From: Sciscionella marina DSM 45152
Lineage (GTDB): Bacteria > Actinomycetota > Actinomycetes > Mycobacteriales > Pseudonocardiaceae
Direction of reading: 5' to 3'
Assembly: GCF_000379465.1 (NCBI RefSeq)
Contig: NZ_KB905386.1
Location: 1 to 64,000 of the forward strand
Length of the DNA stretch: 64,000 bases
The position numbers were made by a program, and so were the translations under genes. Of the stretch, positions 30,978 to 39,442 are shown piece by piece (the first letter of the stretch is position 1; each line of letters opens with the position of its first letter). The notes under the pieces were generated by a model. That model saw only the letters and a list, made by a program, of their open reading frames with translations. It had not been told where the DNA came from and ran no database searches.

Positions 30978-32282
30978 TCAGTCCTCGATCCAGGAACCGT
31001 GGAATCCGGCGGGAACCCGCCTCGGCAAACGCACTCGGGCCACCGGCCCGTTCGCCGGATCGCTCGCGTCGAGCACCAGCAGCGCCGAGGCCGAGCCATC
31101 CGCGGGAGTGGTGATCGTGAGCAGCCAGCCCTCGTCCTCGGCGCGTGCCCCGGCAGCGGGCACGAACACCGGCTCGCCGAAGTGATCCCCCGGCGTGCCG
31201 CGGTATTCGCGGATCTCACCGGTTCGGTTGTCGTGTTTGGCGATCCCGGAACCGGCGACCAGGTAGAGGTACCGGCTCGCGCGCCCGATGAGCGCATCGC
31301 TCAACGTCGGGAATTCCACGGCGCGGTCGTCGAGCTGCTGCTCCTGAACCGTGCCGGTGCGCGGATCGATCCGCCAGCGGTGCAACATCGCCTTGCCCGC
31401 CTCGGTGACCTCACGGCCGCGCATAGTGGGCCCGTGCCACAGCGTCACGATGTCCTCCGGCCGGTACCGCACCGCATCGAGCACGATCGCCCCCGATGAG
31501 TCCTCGCTGGCGTTCCCGACATGGAACACGTAACAGGGCTCGATGTCCACCCAGCGCACCGGGCCGCCGGTGCGGGGCATCACCCCGATCCGCGCACCGT
31601 AGTGATCATCCCAGCCGAACGGCATGCCGGGCCGCTGCTGGTCGAACACCATCGGCAGGTCCAGCCACAGCACGTGGTTCTCGGTGATCGCGAAATCGTG
31701 CATCATCGTCGGCCCGGGAACCTCGATCGGCTCGCTGTGCACGAGCGTGCCGTCCGCGTCGGCGATGTGGAAGGTCAGGTACGGCTGATGCGAGGAGTAT
31801 CCATAGAACAGCAACTCACCGGTGACCGGATCCTCCTTGGGGTGCGCGGTCATCGCGGTGCGCAGCCGGCCCCCGAAATCGTAGGCGCCGACCGTGTCCA
31901 GCTGATCGGTCACCTGATACGGCAAACCGCCCTCGCACAACGCGAGCAGGGCACCACCGTGCTCGATGACGTGTGTGTTCGCCGAGTTCACCCGCAGGTC
32001 GCGCATGCCGTCGTGCCACCCGGACCGTCCAGCGAGCTTGTCGGTGCACACCCAACGGTTGCGATACCACTCCGCACGGCCCGCACGCAGCCGTATCCCG
32101 TGCAGCATGCCGTGCCCGGCGAACCAGTGCCCCGGATCCTCACCGAGCAGTGGATTCGGGCCATTACGCAGGTACCGGCCACACAGCTCGGGCGGCAGCG
32201 CTCCCGCCACCTCCAGCTCGAAAGCCTCGATCTCATCGGGCACCGGAGCAAGGTGTCCGACGGCCTCCAGTGATTCAGTCAT
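30978..32282 (-). CDS. Carotenoid cleavage oxygenase
   Basis: Non-haem Fe(II) dioxygenase (434 aa) that cleaves double bonds of carotenoids, apocarotenoids or stilbenes. The four iron-ligand histidines are recognisable in MTAHPKEDPVTGELLF, MMHDFAITENHVLWLDLP, CYVFHVGNASED and the C-terminal GFHGSWIED. The N-terminal YLRNGPNPLLGED and HWFAGHGMLHGIRL are family hallmarks. It begins just outside the palindrome shared with the divergent PadR gene and is followed within five bases by the VC0807-like gene, so the operon is probably PadR-controlled. The substrate is unknown. Confidence 0.9.
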   Translation of the reverse strand: MTESLEAVGHLAPVPDEIEAFELEVAGALPPELCGRYLRNGPNPLLGEDPGHWFAGHGMLHGIRLRAGRAEWYRNRWVCTDKLAGRSGWHDGMRDLRVNSANTHVIEHGGALLALCEGGLPYQVTDQLDTVGAYDFGGRLRTAMTAHPKEDPVTGELLFYGYSSHQPYLTFHIADADGTLVHSEPIEVPGPTMMHDFAITENHVLWLDLPMVFDQQRPGMPFGWDDHYGARIGVMPRTGGPVRWVDIEPCYVFHVGNASEDSSGAIVLDAVRYRPEDIVTLWHGPTMRGREVTEAGKAMLHRWRIDPRTGTVQEQQLDDRAVEFPTLSDALIGRASRYLYLVAGSGIAKHDNRTGEIREYRGTPGDHFGEPVFVPAAGARAEDEGWLLTITTPADGSASALLVLDASDPANGPVARVRLPRRVPAGFHGSWIED

Positions 32283-32292
32283 AGGTAGAAGA

Positions 32293-32316
32293 TGACATGT
32301 CGAAATTTACATGTCA
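32293..32316. promoter_or_regulatory. PadR-type operator palindrome
   Basis: A perfect 8-bp inverted repeat, TGACATGT-cgaaattt-ACATGTCA, sits in the 57-base gap between the divergent carotenoid-oxygenase and padR genes. PadR proteins bind dyads containing ATGT/ACAT half-sites, so this is the probable repressor site for both transcripts. Confidence 0.6.
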
Positions 32317-32339
32317 ACACCGACAGGTAAGCTTTGGTC

Positions 32340-32870
32340 ATGTCACTGAGGTACGCACTGCTGGGCCTGTTGCACGACGGGCCGGCGAGCGGCTACGACC
32401 TGACGCAGCGGTTCGCCGCGGGCATCGGGCTGTACGCGTGGAGCGCCAAACACAGTCAGATCTATCCCGAACTGCGCAAACTCGAAGAGGCAAGCCTGAT
32501 CGAGGTGGTCGAGGAGGGCGCGCGCGGGCGACGGGTCTACGGCATCACCGATGCCGGGCTCGAGGAGTTGCGCACCTGGCTGTACTCCGAACCGCGTGGC
32601 GGGGCGGTCCGCAACGAGTTCCTGCTCCGCATGTTCATGCTCTCCGCGCTGGAGCCGGAGCAGCGAGTCGAACTACTGCGCGATCTGGAGAAATGGGCCA
32701 CCGAGCAGCATTCCGCGGTCAGCGCGATCTTCGAGCACCTCGGAAACGGCGAGCGGCCGCTGCCCTCGGGTGCGTACGCGGCCAAGTTCGGCATGCTGAC
32801 CCTCGCCTCGACCCAGGAATGGGCCCGCTGGGCGATCGCCGAACAGGAAAAGAGCCAGGAAAAGAGCTAG
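32340..32870 (+). CDS. PadR-family transcriptional regulator
   Basis: A 176-aa regulator from ATG 32340. The winged HTH reads MSLRYALLGLLHDGPASGYD, then KHSQIYPELRKLEEASLIEV and RRVYGITDAGLEELRTWL, all diagnostic for PadR. A C-terminal helical dimerisation domain of the Vir_act_alpha_C type follows (FLLRMFMLSALEPEQRVELL). It is divergent from the carotenoid oxygenase operon with a palindrome between. Its stop overlaps the convergent stop of the next minus-strand gene. Confidence 0.9.
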   Translation: MSLRYALLGLLHDGPASGYDLTQRFAAGIGLYAWSAKHSQIYPELRKLEEASLIEVVEEGARGRRVYGITDAGLEELRTWLYSEPRGGAVRNEFLLRMFMLSALEPEQRVELLRDLEKWATEQHSAVSAIFEHLGNGERPLPSGAYAAKFGMLTLASTQEWARWAIAEQEKSQEKS

Positions 32871-33472
32871 GTCGGCGTATTGCCGCCGAAGAGCAGATCG
32901 AGCATTTTCCGTTGTACGACCAGCTGCATGTCCTGGGTCGCCGGTTCGCAGGAGGGCGCGATCACCATCGCCTTGGACAGTTGCGGGGTCTTATGTGCCC
33001 GGTCGAGCATGTCGTTGAACCGCTCCGGCGCAATCGGCCCGCCGGTGAGCTTGTCGATGCGGGCATCGAAGGCGGGGTCGTCAGGATCGAGCCCGGCGAC
33101 CCCTTTGCCGCCGTCGGCCGCGGCGAGCTGTGCCGTACCGAAGAACCGGCGCAGCTCCTGATCGGTCGCGGACACCGGGTCGGACACCTTCCCCAGTTTG
33201 TCCATTGCGGACAGTGTCTCGTGCACGGTGCGCCCGAGGGTGGCGAAATACCGGGTGTACCAAGCCTTGAGCGAGTCGTCCTGGCCGTGCCCGGGCATGG
33301 AGCGGTACGCGGCGGCGGGCGCGGCGAGCCCGCGGCACACCGTGTCCGCATAGCGGTTCAGATTCGCTTGGTGGGCGCGGGAATCCGTCTGGGTGACGGT
33401 GACGAGCACGACGATGCCGAGCGCGAGCGCTACGACACAGATCAGGGCCGTCGCCACTCGCGGAAACTTCAT
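32867..33472 (-). CDS. Membrane-anchored extracytoplasmic protein of unknown function
   Basis: A 201-aa protein with one N-terminal membrane anchor or signal, VATALICVVALALGIVVLVT (residues 6-25), followed by a mostly helical domain. It has two cysteines (DTVCRGLA and APSCEPATQ) that could form a disulphide outside the membrane. No lipobox is seen. No family is recognised. It follows the hppA terminator and so appears to be transcribed on its own. Confidence 0.6.
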   Translation of the reverse strand: MKFPRVATALICVVALALGIVVLVTVTQTDSRAHQANLNRYADTVCRGLAAPAAAYRSMPGHGQDDSLKAWYTRYFATLGRTVHETLSAMDKLGKVSDPVSATDQELRRFFGTAQLAAADGGKGVAGLDPDDPAFDARIDKLTGGPIAPERFNDMLDRAHKTPQLSKAMVIAPSCEPATQDMQLVVQRKMLDLLFGGNTPT

Positions 33473-33493
33473 CGCACCATGGTGTCACAACGC

Positions 33494-33530
33494 AAGCAGC
33501 CCGTCCCCCAATGGCGGGAACGGGCTGCTT
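33494..33530 (-). terminator. Hairpin terminator downstream of hppA
   Basis: AAGCAGCCCGT pairs with ACGGGCTGCTT (11-bp stem, about 15-base loop) directly after the hppA stop on the minus strand. A uridine tract is lacking, as is common in actinobacteria. Confidence 0.6.
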
Positions 33531-33539
33531 CGTTCGTGT

Positions 33540-35804
33540 TCAGACCGAGGCCCGGCTCGGTGCCGGTTCGGATTCCTCCGCGATCGCGGTGCCACGCCGC
33601 TTGGACACGGCCACCGCGGTGACGATGATCGCGACCGCGACGAGCGCGATGACGATCCGCACCGTGGTGTAACCGGTCCCGCCGGCGAAGAACGTGACCA
33701 CCGCCGGGGCGATCAGCAGCGAGACCAGGTTCATCACCTTGATCAGCGGGTTGATCGAAGGACCGGCGGTGTCCTTGAACGGATCGCCGACGGTGTCCCC
33801 GATGATGGTCGCCTCGTGCGCCTCGGATCCCTTGCCACCGTGGTGGCCGTCCTCGACGAGTTTCTTCGCGTTGTCCCAGGCGCCGCCGGAGTTCGCGAGG
33901 AAGATCGCCATCAGGGTTCCGGTGGCGATCGCCCCACCGAGATACCCGGCGAGCGCACCGGTGCCGAGGCCGAACCCGACCGCGATCGGCGCGAAGATCG
34001 CAAGCAGGCCGGGGGTGGCCAGTTCACGCAGCGAGTCTTTGGTGACGATGTCGACCACCTTGCCGTACTCGGGTTTGGCGGTGCCCTCCATGATCCCGGA
34101 GATCTCCCGGAACTGGCGGCGCACCTCGAACACCACGGCACCCGCGGCCCGGGAGACGGCGTTGATCGCCAGCCCGGAGAACAGGAACACCACGGCGGCC
34201 CCGATGACCACGCCGACAAGGGTCTGTGGCGCGGCGATGCTCGCGATCAGGGTGCCGCCCGCCTCGCGGATCGCCTCGGAATACGAGCCGAACAGTGCGG
34301 TCGCGGCGAGTACCGCGGTCGCGATGGCGATGCCCTTGGTGATCGCCTTGGTGGTGTTGCCGACCGCGTCCAGATCGGTGAGGATCTGCGCGCCCTCGTC
34401 CTCCACATCCCCGGACATCTCGGCGATGCCCTGGGCATTGTCCGAGACGGGCCCGAAGGTATCCATCGCCACGATCACCCCGACCGTGGTCAGCAGCCCC
34501 GTGCCCGCCATGGCCACCGCGAACAGCGCGATCGCGCCACCGAGCAGATAGGCGCCGAACACCGCGGCCCCGATCACGATCGCGGTGTACACCGCCGATT
34601 CGAAACCGACCGAGATCCCGGAGAGGATGACCGTCGCCGGACCGGTGAGCGAGGACTTGCCGACGCTCTTGACCGGGTTGTCCTCGGTCCCGGTGAAGTA
34701 CCCGGTCAGCTTGAGGATGATGGCCGCGAGCGCGATCCCGATGATCACCGAGATGGTGGCGATCAGCGCCGGGTTGCCGCCGACTCCGCGCACCCCGCCG
34801 GTGAGATCACCGAAGCTGGTGGGCAGATAGACGAACGCGGCGACGGTGCACAGCACCGCCGAGACCACCGCGGAGATGTAGAAGGCGCGGTTGATCGCGG
34901 TCAGCCCGCTCTCTCCGCTACGCGCCCGGGTGATGAACACCCCGAGCATCGCGGTCAGCACCCCGATCGCGGGTACGATCAGCGGGAACAGCAGTCCCTG
35001 AGTGCCGAACGCACTCGCGCCGAGGATCAGCGCGGCGACCAGGGTGACCGCGTAGGACTCGAAGAGATCGGCGGCCATACCCGCGCAGTCGCCGACGTTG
35101 TCGCCGACGTTGTCCGCGATGGTGGCCGCGTTACGGGGATCGTCCTCCGGGATGCCCTGCTCGACCTTGCCGACCAGGTCCGCACCGACGTCCGCGGCCT
35201 TGGTGAAGATGCCGCCGCCGACACGCATGAACATGGCCAGCATCGCGGCGCCGAACCCGAAGCCTTCGAGGACCTTCGGGGCACCACCGACGTAGACGAG
35301 CACCACGACCGCCGCACCGAGCAGACCGAGTCCGACCGTCATCAGGCCGACGACACCACCGGTGCGGAATCCGAGCCGCATCGCCTTTTCCTTGCCACCG
35401 GATTCCCGCGCGGCCGCGGCGACCCGGAGATTCGCGCGGGTGGAAAGCCACATGCCGAGATAGCCGATACACGCGGAGAACGCCGCGCCGACGATGAAGA
35501 AAAGGGAACGCCCTATTCGTTCGCCCCAATCGGCGGCGGGGAGCGCGAACAACAGCACGAAGATGACCACCGCGAAAATGCCGAGGGTACGGAACTGCCT
35601 GTTCAGGAACGCGGATGCGCCTTCCTGGACGGCTCTCCCGATCTCCTGCATCTTCGCCGTGCCCGCTCCGGCGCCCATGACCTGCCGTAGGAGTACGTAC
35701 CCGACACCGAGCGCGGCCAGTGCGATGACGCCGACCACGATCACAATGAGGCGGTCGCCGCCGGTGAAGGATAATTCGCCACTCGCCGCAAGGAACTCGG
35801 TCAT
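33540..35804 (-). CDS. hppA: H+-translocating membrane pyrophosphatase
   Basis: Couples PPi hydrolysis to proton export across the membrane. At 754 aa with about 16 hydrophobic helices it matches the family. Substrate and metal motifs are present: DVGADLVGKVEQGIPEDDPR, ADNVGDNVGDCAGMAADLFE and the C-terminal GGAWDNAKKLVEDG. The position that decides potassium dependence reads VGNTTKAITKG, with Lys where K+-dependent enzymes have Ala, so this should be the K+-independent type. It is transcribed alone, with a hairpin downstream. Confidence 0.96.
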   Translation of the reverse strand: MTEFLAASGELSFTGGDRLIVIVVGVIALAALGVGYVLLRQVMGAGAGTAKMQEIGRAVQEGASAFLNRQFRTLGIFAVVIFVLLFALPAADWGERIGRSLFFIVGAAFSACIGYLGMWLSTRANLRVAAAARESGGKEKAMRLGFRTGGVVGLMTVGLGLLGAAVVVLVYVGGAPKVLEGFGFGAAMLAMFMRVGGGIFTKAADVGADLVGKVEQGIPEDDPRNAATIADNVGDNVGDCAGMAADLFESYAVTLVAALILGASAFGTQGLLFPLIVPAIGVLTAMLGVFITRARSGESGLTAINRAFYISAVVSAVLCTVAAFVYLPTSFGDLTGGVRGVGGNPALIATISVIIGIALAAIILKLTGYFTGTEDNPVKSVGKSSLTGPATVILSGISVGFESAVYTAIVIGAAVFGAYLLGGAIALFAVAMAGTGLLTTVGVIVAMDTFGPVSDNAQGIAEMSGDVEDEGAQILTDLDAVGNTTKAITKGIAIATAVLAATALFGSYSEAIREAGGTLIASIAAPQTLVGVVIGAAVVFLFSGLAINAVSRAAGAVVFEVRRQFREISGIMEGTAKPEYGKVVDIVTKDSLRELATPGLLAIFAPIAVGFGLGTGALAGYLGGAIATGTLMAIFLANSGGAWDNAKKLVEDGHHGGKGSEAHEATIIGDTVGDPFKDTAGPSINPLIKVMNLVSLLIAPAVVTFFAGGTGYTTVRIVIALVAVAIIVTAVAVSKRRGTAIAEESEPAPSRASV

Positions 35805-36010
35805 AAGCCCTCCGATCTCATCGGTAGCTAGCTTTGATGGGCGCGCAGTCTAGCGAGAGATATCCGTCACTGTCGCCCCTGTCTTGACCACGGCACCGAG
35901 CGTAACTTTCCGGCATCTGAAGTGCCCATCTCGTTACCGACGTGTTGTATGCGGAAAGTGCACAGAGTGCTCATCGACGCCATGTCAGAGGGGCGCGCGA
36001 TACTGAGTGG
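35805..36010. other. Divergent promoter region of hppA and the helicase gene
   Basis: About 200 bases between divergent starts. The frame of the helicase is open to 35942, but the GTG at 36011 (VSEHDGQRLL) is the better start because conserved sequence begins there. No clear dyad was found. Confidence 0.35.
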
Positions 36011-38347
36011 GTGAGTGAGCACGACGGACAACGGTTACTGAAGAGAATTCTCGCGGGACTCGACGAATCGGCCGGACCGCTCACCCATGTGGAGCTGACG
36101 CCCGCGCGGGCCGAGCACCATGCCGAGTGGCCGTCGTTCGCCGCCGAGGAAGTTGTCGACGCCTTGCGCGCCAGTGGAATGCGCGCACCGTGGACCCATC
36201 AGGCCCGGGCCGCCGAACTCGCCTGGTCCGGGCGGCACGTCGTGGTCTCGACCGGTACCGCCTCCGGGAAATCGGCCTGCTATCTGCTCCCGGTGCTGAC
36301 CGCGCTCACTGAGGGGAAGCGGGACACCGCGCTGTATCTCGCGCCAACCAAGGCCCTCGGCTCCGACCAGGTGCGTTCGGTCGGTGAGCTCGGCCTGTCC
36401 GCGGTGCGCGCGGCAACCGTGGACGGTGACACCCCTCTGGGGGAGCGCGACTGGGCCGCCGCGCACGCGAACTGGTTGTTCACCAATCCGGACATGCTGC
36501 ATTTCTCCCTGCTGCCCCGGCACGAACGGTGGGCACGGTTCTTCCGGAACCTGCGCTTCGTGGTGATCGACGAGTGCCACGCCTACCGCGGCCTTTTCGG
36601 TTCGCACGTCGCGCTGCTGATCCGGCGGCTGCGCAGGATCGCCGCACGCTACGGCGCGGACCCGGTGTTCCTGCTCGCCTCGGCCACGGCCGCCGAGCCG
36701 GGGCGCTCGGCATCCGCGCTCACCGGGCTCGAGGTCACCGAGGTCACCGAGGACGGCTCGCCGCGTGGGGCGCGCACGGTCGCGCTGTGGGAGCCGCCGC
36801 TGGAATCCGAGACCGGGGAGCACGGTGCCCCGGTACGCAGGCAGGCGGGTGCCGAAGCCGCGCGGGTCCTGGCGGACCTGGTCATCGAGGGAGCACGCAC
36901 CCTGGCCTTCGTGCGTTCCCGGCACGGCGCCGAACTCACCGCGCTCGGTGCGAAACGGATCCTCGGGGAGGTCGACAACCGGCTGGCGGGCAAGATCGCC
37001 GCCTATCGCGGTGGGTACCTGGCCGAGGACCGCAGGGGACTCGAATCCGCACTCGACTCGGGTTCACTGCTCGGGGTCGCCACCACCAACGCGCTCGAGC
37101 TCGGCATCGACATCGCCGGGCTGGACGCGGTACTCGTCGCCGGGTACCCCGGAACACTGGCCTCCTTCTGGCAGCAGGCGGGGCGGGCCGGCCGCGCGGG
37201 CGAGGACGAACCACTCGTCGTGTTCATCGCGCGCGACGATCCGCTCGACACCTATCTCGTGCACCACCCGGAGGCGATCTTCGACCGGCCGGTGGAAAGC
37301 ACCGTGCTCGATCCGGCCAATCCCTATGTACTGGGCCCGCATCTCGCCTGCGCGACCGCCGAACTGCCGCTCACCCGTGCGGGGCTCGCCGAGTTCGGCG
37401 GGGCGGAGACGGCCGAGCCGCTGCTGACCGAGCTCACCGAGCAGAAGGTGGTGCGCGCCCGCCCGCACGGATGGTTCTGGTCCAGTCGGGACCGCCCACA
37501 CGGAACGGTCGACCTGCGCGGTTCGGGTGGTGGCCAGATCGCGGTCGTGGAGGGGGACACCGGGCGGCTGCTGGGCACCGTGGACGCGGGCTCGGCGCCG
37601 AACAGTGTGCACGAGGGAGCGGTGCACCTGCATCAGGGCGAGTCGTTCGTGGTCGATTCGCTCGATCTGGACGAGGGGATCGCGCTCGTGCACGCCGAGC
37701 GTCCGGACTGGATCACCACGCCGCGCGAGGTGGTCGACATCCGGGTGCTCGAGACCCTGGTCCGCCAGGATCACGGCGGTGGGGTGACCAGCTGCCTCGG
37801 TTCGGTCGAGGTCACCTCGCAGGTCATCGGATATCTGCGCAAGCTGCCCTCGGGAAAGGTCCTCAACCAGGTTCCGCTCGATCTTCCCGAGCAGGTGCTG
37901 CGCACTCGCGCGGTCTGGTACACCATCGGCGAGGATCTGTTGCGCAACAACGCACCGGGGGGTGCTGGGCTGGATCCAGCACGTATCCCCGGTGCGTTGC
38001 ATGCCGCCGAACACGCGGCGATCGGCTTGCTTCCGCTCTTCGCGACCTGCGACCGTTGGGACATCGGCGGGGTGTCCACCGCGCTGCATGCGGACACCGG
38101 GGAGGCGACGGTGTTCGTGCACGATGGTCACCCTGGGGGCGCTGGGTTCGCCGACCGCGGCTTCGCCGCGTTGGTCCCTTGGCTGGCCACGACTCGGAAG
38201 GCGATCTCAGCCTGCGAGTGTCCGGCCGGGTGCCCGTCCTGTGTGCAGTCACCGAAATGCGGGAACGGTAACGAACCACTGGACAAGCAGGGTGCGATGG
38301 CCGTGTTGGGCGCGGTGCTTCCCGTATTACGGAGCGGTGTTACCTGA
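36011..38347 (+). CDS. DEAD/DEAH-box helicase with DUF1998 (MrfA/YprA-like)
   Basis: A 778-aa SF2 helicase. Motifs are VVSTGTASGKSACYLLPVL (Walker A), LYLAPTKALGSDQ (Ia), VVIDECHAYRGLFGSHVALL (DECH box), LASATAAEPG (III) and IAAYRGGYLAEDRR with QQAGRAGRAGEDE (C-lobe and motif VI). The C-terminal DUF1998 region ends in four clustered cysteines, CECPAGCPSCVQSPKCG, that bind zinc. The family includes Bacillus MrfA, a repair helicase acting on mitomycin-type lesions, and mycobacterial Rv3649, which likewise lies near the tad/ssd region. DNA repair is the most likely role. Confidence 0.93.
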   Translation: MSEHDGQRLLKRILAGLDESAGPLTHVELTPARAEHHAEWPSFAAEEVVDALRASGMRAPWTHQARAAELAWSGRHVVVSTGTASGKSACYLLPVLTALTEGKRDTALYLAPTKALGSDQVRSVGELGLSAVRAATVDGDTPLGERDWAAAHANWLFTNPDMLHFSLLPRHERWARFFRNLRFVVIDECHAYRGLFGSHVALLIRRLRRIAARYGADPVFLLASATAAEPGRSASALTGLEVTEVTEDGSPRGARTVALWEPPLESETGEHGAPVRRQAGAEAARVLADLVIEGARTLAFVRSRHGAELTALGAKRILGEVDNRLAGKIAAYRGGYLAEDRRGLESALDSGSLLGVATTNALELGIDIAGLDAVLVAGYPGTLASFWQQAGRAGRAGEDEPLVVFIARDDPLDTYLVHHPEAIFDRPVESTVLDPANPYVLGPHLACATAELPLTRAGLAEFGGAETAEPLLTELTEQKVVRARPHGWFWSSRDRPHGTVDLRGSGGGQIAVVEGDTGRLLGTVDAGSAPNSVHEGAVHLHQGESFVVDSLDLDEGIALVHAERPDWITTPREVVDIRVLETLVRQDHGGGVTSCLGSVEVTSQVIGYLRKLPSGKVLNQVPLDLPEQVLRTRAVWYTIGEDLLRNNAPGGAGLDPARIPGALHAAEHAAIGLLPLFATCDRWDIGGVSTALHADTGEATVFVHDGHPGGAGFADRGFAALVPWLATTRKAISACECPAGCPSCVQSPKCGNGNEPLDKQGAMAVLGAVLPVLRSGVT

Positions 38348-38505
38348 CAGCGATCCGGCTGGATGGTGCGATCCAGTCAACGCCCTCGGGGGTGGGTACG
38401 GGGTACCCGAGCGTTTCGGCTCACTGCGCGGGCCGAGAATCCAGACGCCCAACACGGCCAAGTATCCAGTTGTGTTGTAGTGCTCGGTCGACCAGCAGGG
38501 GAGCT

Positions 38506-39135
38506 CTAGGCCGAAAGACGCTGTGTCGCAAGCACCCGGTCGGCGTGGTCCACGTCGACCTGGCCGAGCACCTGCGAGATGGCGTCCTGCACGAAACCGG
38601 CCTCCGCGAGCTGCCAGCCGCAGGTCTGCGGCTTGACCCTCCAGTGGACGATGCCGTGCTGGCAGGACGAGGGAGGAAGCGGAATCCAGTCGCCCGCACC
38701 GCGCACCTTGATCTCGGGGTGTGCACGCAGTTCGGGGTTGATCCGGCGACCGGGGGTCGTCAGGAAGATCCAACGGCCCTCCGGGGTCGCCGCGATCGGC
38801 GCGACCACGCCGACCGTGCGCAGCAACCCCGCGACACGCATGCCGATCGCCGCCGGGACCTCGACCGCGTCGAGCACTGTTCCGGTGGCCACGAGCAGGC
38901 TGTACGGGCGGCCGGTCCAGATGCTCGCCACTTCTTCCGGCTTTGCTGCAACTTGCAGTTTCCAGTCGGAGTCCACCGGCTCGGGACCGTTCACCCGGTC
39001 GCGCTCGCCGTCGGTCCACACCTCGCCGGTCGGATAGGTGCCAGGCATGATCGGCCACCCGCGCCATGCGAGACCAACGGCCTCAGCACGCAACTCGATG
39101 CGGAAGGCGTCTCGCCAATTATCCGACCAGTCCAT
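38506..39135 (-). CDS. Stand-alone prim-pol-like (bifunctional DNA primase/polymerase N-terminal) protein
   Basis: A 209-aa protein from ATG 39135 (GGAGGAAG upstream). It resembles the N-terminal prim-pol module of actinobacterial archaeo-eukaryotic-type primases: GLAWRGWPIMPGTYPTGEVW, SLLVATGTVLDAVEVP and WIFLTTPGRRINPELRAH, then GDWIPLPPSS. The usual acidic D-x-D of catalytic prim-pols is seen here as DAVE, so activity is uncertain. No helicase or RepA-like domain is attached. Orthologues occur as conserved single genes in Pseudonocardiales. Confidence 0.75.
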   Translation of the reverse strand: MDWSDNWRDAFRIELRAEAVGLAWRGWPIMPGTYPTGEVWTDGERDRVNGPEPVDSDWKLQVAAKPEEVASIWTGRPYSLLVATGTVLDAVEVPAAIGMRVAGLLRTVGVVAPIAATPEGRWIFLTTPGRRINPELRAHPEIKVRGAGDWIPLPPSSCQHGIVHWRVKPQTCGWQLAEAGFVQDAISQVLGQVDVDHADRVLATQRLSA

Positions 39136-39442
39136 CGAAGTCTTCCTCCATTCCCTTCCGGGCTCGGTGCGTCCCGGTGTGTCTCGCATTACCTCGGTGA
39201 CTCACACCACTCAACGGCAAGTTGCAACTTCACCGAAACCCGGAGTCGATAACCGGTAGCCGAGGCACGACGAACGAGCCCCGATCAAGGCGACGCGCTG
39301 TACCCCTCCGGACCGATGGGCGTATTTCAACGGCACCCGCTTACCGACCTGAAGGCCGTTCGTCGCATCTCATCGACCGCCCGCCCCTATCACCGCTCTG
39401 GTAGACAGGGCGCAGGTGTACCTCAAGGAGAGGAAGACAGGG

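Noticed and set aside
33393-35690. Plus-strand open frame of 765 codons antisense to hppA
   Set aside because: Product is His/Arg/Asp-rich low-complexity sequence that mirrors the hppA codons; hppA itself has all family motifs.
36529-38271. Second plus-strand frame inside the helicase gene
   Set aside because: Shifted-frame shadow of the helicase; composition dominated by Arg/Gly/Ala with no motif.
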